A DNA stretch of 64,000 bases from Bacteroidota bacterium. Lineage in GTDB: Bacteria; Bacteroidota; Ignavibacteria; Kryptoniales; JAKASW01. The notes beneath the pieces are model-generated. The model did not search any database. It saw nothing but the letters and a program-made list of their open reading frames with translations, and had not been told where the DNA came from. Both the position numbers and the translations under genes were made by a program. Positions 60,280 to 64,000 of this stretch are shown here, in pieces; within the stretch, counting starts at the first letter, position 1, and each line of letters starts with the position of its first letter. The stretch is taken from the NCBI GenBank assembly GCA_021789975.1, contig JAJYIT010000019.1:1-64000 (forward strand). The letters are read 5' to 3'.

Positions 60280-62295
60280 CTACATCGCAGCCTTCGGCGG
60301 TGCAGGCTGATCCGGCGAACCCGCGTTCCGCAACGGATAGTAAATCAGTATCGCAGCAAGAAACACGAAAACAATTATGCTCACGCCAAAACTCGGATGA
60401 GCGAAAATCGAAAGCCACTTCACGTCGTAGAATGCCAGACCGGCGAACACAAGTCCAGTCAACGCCTCACCGGCAATAAAGCCCGACGAGATAAGGATAC
60501 CCGTGTTCTCGACACGCGCTCCTTGTGCGTCGTTGAATTTCCGACGCTTCGCAACTATGTCGACGATCCCTCTGATCAATCCGCCGACGAAAATTGCAGC
60601 GACGGTGCCGAACGGAAGATACATGCCGACAAATACGAGCATCGGGCTCCTGACGCCACTGATGATGAAACCGAATGCCATTATCATCCCCACGATGACC
60701 AGAGGCCAAGCCATGTGCCCGCCGACAATCCCCTGAGCCAGTGCTGCCATCATGCCCGCCTGTGGTGCCGGTAGATTTGCTCCACCGAACCCAATTCCGC
60801 CTCGGTTGATATCACCCTGGTTCAGTATCATCAGGGGAATGAACATGACCGCGGAGCCTGCGAACACACCGAGCAGGTCGCCCACCTGCATTTTCCACGG
60901 AGTGCCGCCCAGTATGTGCCCGACCTTCAGGTCCTGCAGCATTTCGCCGGCGACGGCGGCAGAGACACAAACGACCGCTGCAACACCCAGCACAGCGGCA
61001 ACCCCGCTTGTTCCGGTCTGTCCGAGTACCACCATAAGTATTGCTGCGATGAGCAGCGTCGAGATCGTCAGCCCGCTGACGGGGTTATTACTGGAACCAA
61101 TTATCCCGACGAGGTAGCCGGAGACAGCTGCGAAGAAAAATCCGGTAATGAGCATGACCAGGGTAGCGGTAAGCGCAGCAGCTACATCGTGCGCGAAGTG
61201 GTTATAGATGAAAAATGTTGCGATGCCTGCGAGTAGAATTCCGCCGCCGACATATCTGAAATCCATGTCGCGTTCTGTTCTGATTTCAACTCGTCCGCCG
61301 GTAGCTGCTTTTCTAACGTCACCCACCGCTCTCCCAAGCCCGACGCTCAGACTCTTCCGCATTTTGTACAGAGTGTACGCGGCGCTGAAGAGCATACCGC
61401 CAATCGCAATCGGACGTACCAGCGTCAGCCACACGGAGTAGCTGAGGGCAATCCAAGAACTTTGACGTGCGGCCGCAGGTAAGGACGAAGGGCCCAGAAA
61501 ATACAGAAGGAGCGGAACAAAAAGTCCCCAGGCAATTATGCCGCCGCTGAAATTCAAAGCTGCGAGCCGGGGTCCGATAATGTACCCGACACCGATGTAA
61601 GCAGGACTCACATTCGGAGTAGTAATCAGCGCGCCGCCGCCTGACTGAATGGTCGAGTTAGTTGAGCCCGTACTTAGAGACAAAGGCAAAGGACTGAATT
61701 TGATAAACCGTTCCCAGGCCCCTGCGAAAAAATTGAGCTCGCCGAGTGCCTGAATTGCACCGCCAAGCCCCATGGCTGTGAACAGATATTTCGCACCTGT
61801 TCCGCCTGTCCGTCCCGCCTTGTGAATTTCCGAAGCTGCAATCGATTCGGGGAACGGAAGTTCTTTATCTTCAACCATGACACGCCGCAGCACCGTGACG
61901 AATAGAATGCCGAGAACACTTCCCACAAACATGATGATGGTCGCTTCGAGGTAGTGACTGCTGTCGAAGTGCTTCCAGATTCCTGCAATGTAGAACGCCG
62001 GGATCGTAAAGACTGCACCGGCAGCAATCGACTCGCCGATAGCGCCGACAGTCCGGGCGAAGTTTTCTTCAAGCAGATTTCCCTTCATCAGGCGAAGGAC
62101 TGCCATGCCTATCACTGCCGCAGGATATGTGGCGGCAATGGTCATTCCCGCCTTCAATCCGAGGTAAGCATTTGCTGCTCCAAGAATGACACACATGATC
62201 AACCCGAGCACCAGGGCTCTTATGCTGAATTCTCTCATCGTAGTTTCAGCGGGCACATACGATTGGTATCTCGCAGCGGAAACTTCATCAGCCAT
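60280..62295 (-). CDS. OPT-family oligopeptide transporter
   Basis: A 671-residue membrane protein with about 14-16 hydrophobic helices, typical of the OPT family that takes up small peptides or metal chelates with protons. N-terminal marks are TMREFSIRALVLGLIMCVIL and GAANAYLGLKAGMTIAATYPAAVIGM, of which NAYLGLKAGMTIAATYPA is the family signature; SNNPVSGLTISTLLI is a second one. The ATG at 62295 has GGAG seven bases upstream. It is followed by a strong intrinsic terminator at 60222-60249, and preceded by over 600 bases without a gene, so it is a single-gene unit. It has no evident link with the sugar blocks. Confidence 0.93.
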   Translation of the reverse strand: MADEVSAARYQSYVPAETTMREFSIRALVLGLIMCVILGAANAYLGLKAGMTIAATYPAAVIGMAVLRLMKGNLLEENFARTVGAIGESIAAGAVFTIPAFYIAGIWKHFDSSHYLEATIIMFVGSVLGILFVTVLRRVMVEDKELPFPESIAASEIHKAGRTGGTGAKYLFTAMGLGGAIQALGELNFFAGAWERFIKFSPLPLSLSTGSTNSTIQSGGGALITTPNVSPAYIGVGYIIGPRLAALNFSGGIIAWGLFVPLLLYFLGPSSLPAAARQSSWIALSYSVWLTLVRPIAIGGMLFSAAYTLYKMRKSLSVGLGRAVGDVRKAATGGRVEIRTERDMDFRYVGGGILLAGIATFFIYNHFAHDVAAALTATLVMLITGFFFAAVSGYLVGIIGSSNNPVSGLTISTLLIAAILMVVLGQTGTSGVAAVLGVAAVVCVSAAVAGEMLQDLKVGHILGGTPWKMQVGDLLGVFAGSAVMFIPLMILNQGDINRGGIGFGGANLPAPQAGMMAALAQGIVGGHMAWPLVIVGMIMAFGFIISGVRSPMLVFVGMYLPFGTVAAIFVGGLIRGIVDIVAKRRKFNDAQGARVENTGILISSGFIAGEALTGLVFAGLAFYDVKWLSIFAHPSFGVSIIVFVFLAAILIYYPLRNAGSPDQPAPPKAAM

Positions 62296-62930
62296 AGATT
62301 GCTCCTTTTCTGTCTAAGGAAGAATTAATTAGTGAGTGATGGTACGACTCCGAAAAATGGACCCTCAAGATATATAATAAAAACCGCAGAGCGCGAATGC
62401 ATTTGTCCAAAGCCGATTGAATGGCATTAGAAGCTGATAGAAATGCTCGAAGCATTTCTACCGGAGGCACGGTAAAGTTTTCGGTTGTGTCATCGGTTTG
62501 ACTCGCAAAATATAAAAGGCTAAAGCGGGAATTTCAACGAAAAGGTACAGTAGAACGCTAAATTGAGCATTCAAGTTGTTCATTCAGCCCTTATTGTGAT
62601 GCCCTCCCAAAATGCCAGCATGTGATTCCTCGACGCTGCCACCCGTTCCGAAGGGATCGTAGATGAGCAGAGTCGTCCAATTTCGTGGAAAATTCTTGCA
62701 ATGGAAATGATTGGACTGCAGATAGGAGCCCGTCAAGCCGACATTCATGCCAGTAACATGTTCGCCTTTAGGAAGACACGACTTCGGTGGTTACCGAGAT
62801 GTAGTCATCCACCCCGAGGCAGACCGGGCGGGAGGGATGCACGGGGAGATGTCTCCTTTGTTATGAGGCAATCCATAAGTGGGGTCAAGGCGGTCGTTAG
62901 CTATCCACAACCGGGCGGTTCCAGCTAAGC
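62296..62930. other. Gene-free stretch before the OPT gene
   Basis: About 635 bases without convincing coding frames. The OPT promoter should lie near 62300-62400. A perfect short hairpin is at 62439-62459, and the part from 62740 to 62930 is G+C-richer with open but non-protein-like frames on both strands, resembling worn intergenic repeats. Confidence 0.6.
62439..62459. repeat. Perfect 9-bp stem hairpin
   Basis: AGAAATGCT pairs with AGCATTTCT around CGA. No T-run follows on either strand. It has a TTTCTATC end in common with the palindrome-rich spacer at 16150-16334, which suggests a dispersed palindromic element and not a terminator. Confidence 0.4.
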
Positions 62931-64000
62931 TCAAATCTCCAGCGTCGTCCCTATCGTCCAGGCAAATCCCCTGCAGGCACCTTCTACTCCCCAGGTAAAA
63001 TCCGTTCTGATGAAAGGGAGTACGTTTACCAGGCCAAAACCTGATTCGGCCATCGGATGGCAACCTTCCGCTACCGCACCGTGGACATATATGCTCACAT
63101 CAAACCAGATCTGCTTAACCAGCGGAATATTTGACCACTTGAACAGGCTATTTGCAAAGTCGTGCTCAGCTCCAACCATTATTGTTTTGTTCGAGAGAAG
63201 ACGCTGGAAGACGAGTGTCGCCATGGCCTCATTCTCCGTGTAACCACCGTAGGCCGACTGAATCTCAAACATTCGTTGCACCGGCAGTTCACCGACTGCC
63301 GAACCACCAATTACCCAAAGATTCAAATATCCGGACGCAAATGTCATCTGATGCCTCATGAAACTAACCCGGAAGCGATCAAATGGAAACGATGAGTTCA
63401 ATATTTCCGGAGAAGAGATTTCCAGCGACCCGCTGCACGTCCAGTAGCTCGATCCTTCATCAGACTGCATCGATATTCCCGTATCGTAGAATTTCCGTGT
63501 GTCGAGCTTGATCTCTAAATCGACGCTCCTTAGGTATCCGTCATCTATTGGCGGATTGCTACGATAGTTGTAGCTCTGTGGAAAAATGCTATAATTAGTG
63601 TTTCTACTTACGCTGGATTGCCGCTCGTCACTATATGTCACACGGGCAGCCAGAGTCGAACCGACTCGCCAGTCCAGAAATCCTTGCCACCCTCCGGACA
63701 AATAGTAATCGCGATAGTCATCTCTGTAGAGAAGCGATCCAAGGCTTACGTCGAACCGGCTGTACATGTCCTCCTCTTTTCTGTTCGCAATCCTCCGGAA
63801 GATTCTTCCCCCGAAAGTGAGTCGTTCAAAGCCCGGAAGCTTATATGCTGCCGTCAGATCATACTTCCACATCTTATCTGAAAAACCGTAGCCGCCAATT
63901 GTTGTAAGTTCAACCCCATCTATCAACGTCGAGTTAGTGACTCCCACACCGACATAAGCTCCTTCAACTCTGTTGAAATGGAAGAAGTCGGAAACGGAAG
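62931..64000 (-). CDS. 3' part of a DUF5686-like outer-membrane barrel gene
   Basis: The frame is open to the right window edge, so the gene is truncated at its 5' end; 355 codons are visible. At the edge it reads SVSDFFHFNRVEGAYVGVGV, which matches the entry to the beta-barrel in DUF5686 proteins (an N-terminal carboxypeptidase-regulatory-like domain followed by a BamA-like barrel). A GTG inside this stretch is therefore not the true start. The rest is a run of amphipathic strands with aromatic girdles (RFRVSFMRHQMTFASGYLNL, YVHGAVAEGCHP) and ends TIGTTLEI. The role of the family is uncertain; some members are linked to lipoprotein or T9SS-related envelope functions. Coordinates at the right edge reflect only the visible part. 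Confidence 0.65.
   Translation of the reverse strand, partial: SVSDFFHFNRVEGAYVGVGVTNSTLIDGVELTTIGGYGFSDKMWKYDLTAAYKLPGFERLTFGGRIFRRIANRKEEDMYSRFDVSLGSLLYRDDYRDYYLSGGWQGFLDWRVGSTLAARVTYSDERQSSVSRNTNYSIFPQSYNYRSNPPIDDGYLRSVDLEIKLDTRKFYDTGISMQSDEGSSYWTCSGSLEISSPEILNSSFPFDRFRVSFMRHQMTFASGYLNLWVIGGSAVGELPVQRMFEIQSAYGGYTENEAMATLVFQRLLSNKTIMVGAEHDFANSLFKWSNIPLVKQIWFDVSIYVHGAVAEGCHPMAESGFGLVNVLPFIRTDFTWGVEGACRGFAWTIGTTLEI

Noticed and set aside
62791-63063. Minus-strand 90-codon frame overlapping the end of the barrel gene
   Set aside because: It is out of frame with the barrel gene over a long overlap and carries no motif.
1-64000. Search for tRNA, rRNA, riboswitch, prophage and insertion-sequence transposase genes
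   Set aside because: No clover-leaf, ribosomal signature, phage structural gene or transposase motif could be recognised by eye; weakly conserved RNAs could have been missed.

Overview
The window reads as a chromosomal carbohydrate-utilisation region from a member of the FCB superphylum, most likely Ignavibacteriota or a close relative. Seven predicted secreted proteins end in a type IX secretion (T9SS type A) sorting domain with the NYPNPFNP(S/T)T signature common in that phylum. TonB receptors with carboxypeptidase-regulatory-like N-termini, a PorV/PorQ-family barrel and a DUF5686-like barrel fit the same placement. Every gene I can support lies on the minus strand, so the region is transcribed from right to left.

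Right edge and accessory part (about 59.6-64 kb): the truncated 3' end of a DUF5686-like outer-membrane barrel gene, an OPT-family oligopeptide transporter with a good intrinsic terminator, and a brnT-brnA toxin-antitoxin pair in which the toxin frame is cut by one in-frame TGA.

Glycosidase block (about 47.1-59.5 kb): two paralogous GH63/MGH1-like (alpha/alpha)6 enzymes flanking a glycogen-debranching-like protein, then a Uma2 nuclease, a GH31 enzyme, the 3' remnant of an SGNH esterase, and a GH125 alpha-mannosidase. All the glycosidases carry export signals. I infer a role on alpha-linked glycans containing mannose or glucose.

Uronate/pectin-like block (about 29.4-46.6 kb): a large T9SS protein with an internal 316-residue duplication, a TonB receptor, a T9SS beta-helix protein, an outer-membrane barrel, a GH28 enzyme, a GntR-LacI-type regulator, a cytoplasmic GH2 beta-glucuronidase, a sodium/solute symporter and an unclassified (alpha/alpha)6 protein. 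The simplest model is extracellular capture and cleavage of a uronic-acid polysaccharide, import, and cytoplasmic release of glucuronate.

Alpha-glucan block (about 1.1-28.8 kb): a LacI-type regulator is followed without a large gap by a TonB receptor, a 1235-residue exported protein with a divergent C-terminal domain, a PorV-family barrel, a T9SS protein with starch-binding-like modules, a GH66 dextranase-like enzyme, a 48-residue-repeat propeller protein, a 1424-residue GH13 enzyme, an SGNH-TPR protein, a second T9SS GH13 amylase, an SLC45-like sugar transporter and a third GH13 amylase. No SusD is present. The T9SS-anchored binding protein and amylases appear to stand in for the Sus lipoproteins. 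Two palindromes with identical TGGAAG-N2-CTTCCA arms in front of the regulator are probable operators for the whole block.

Short coordinates outside coding regions were read by eye and may be off by a base or two. Family assignments come from motif recognition, not from database searches.
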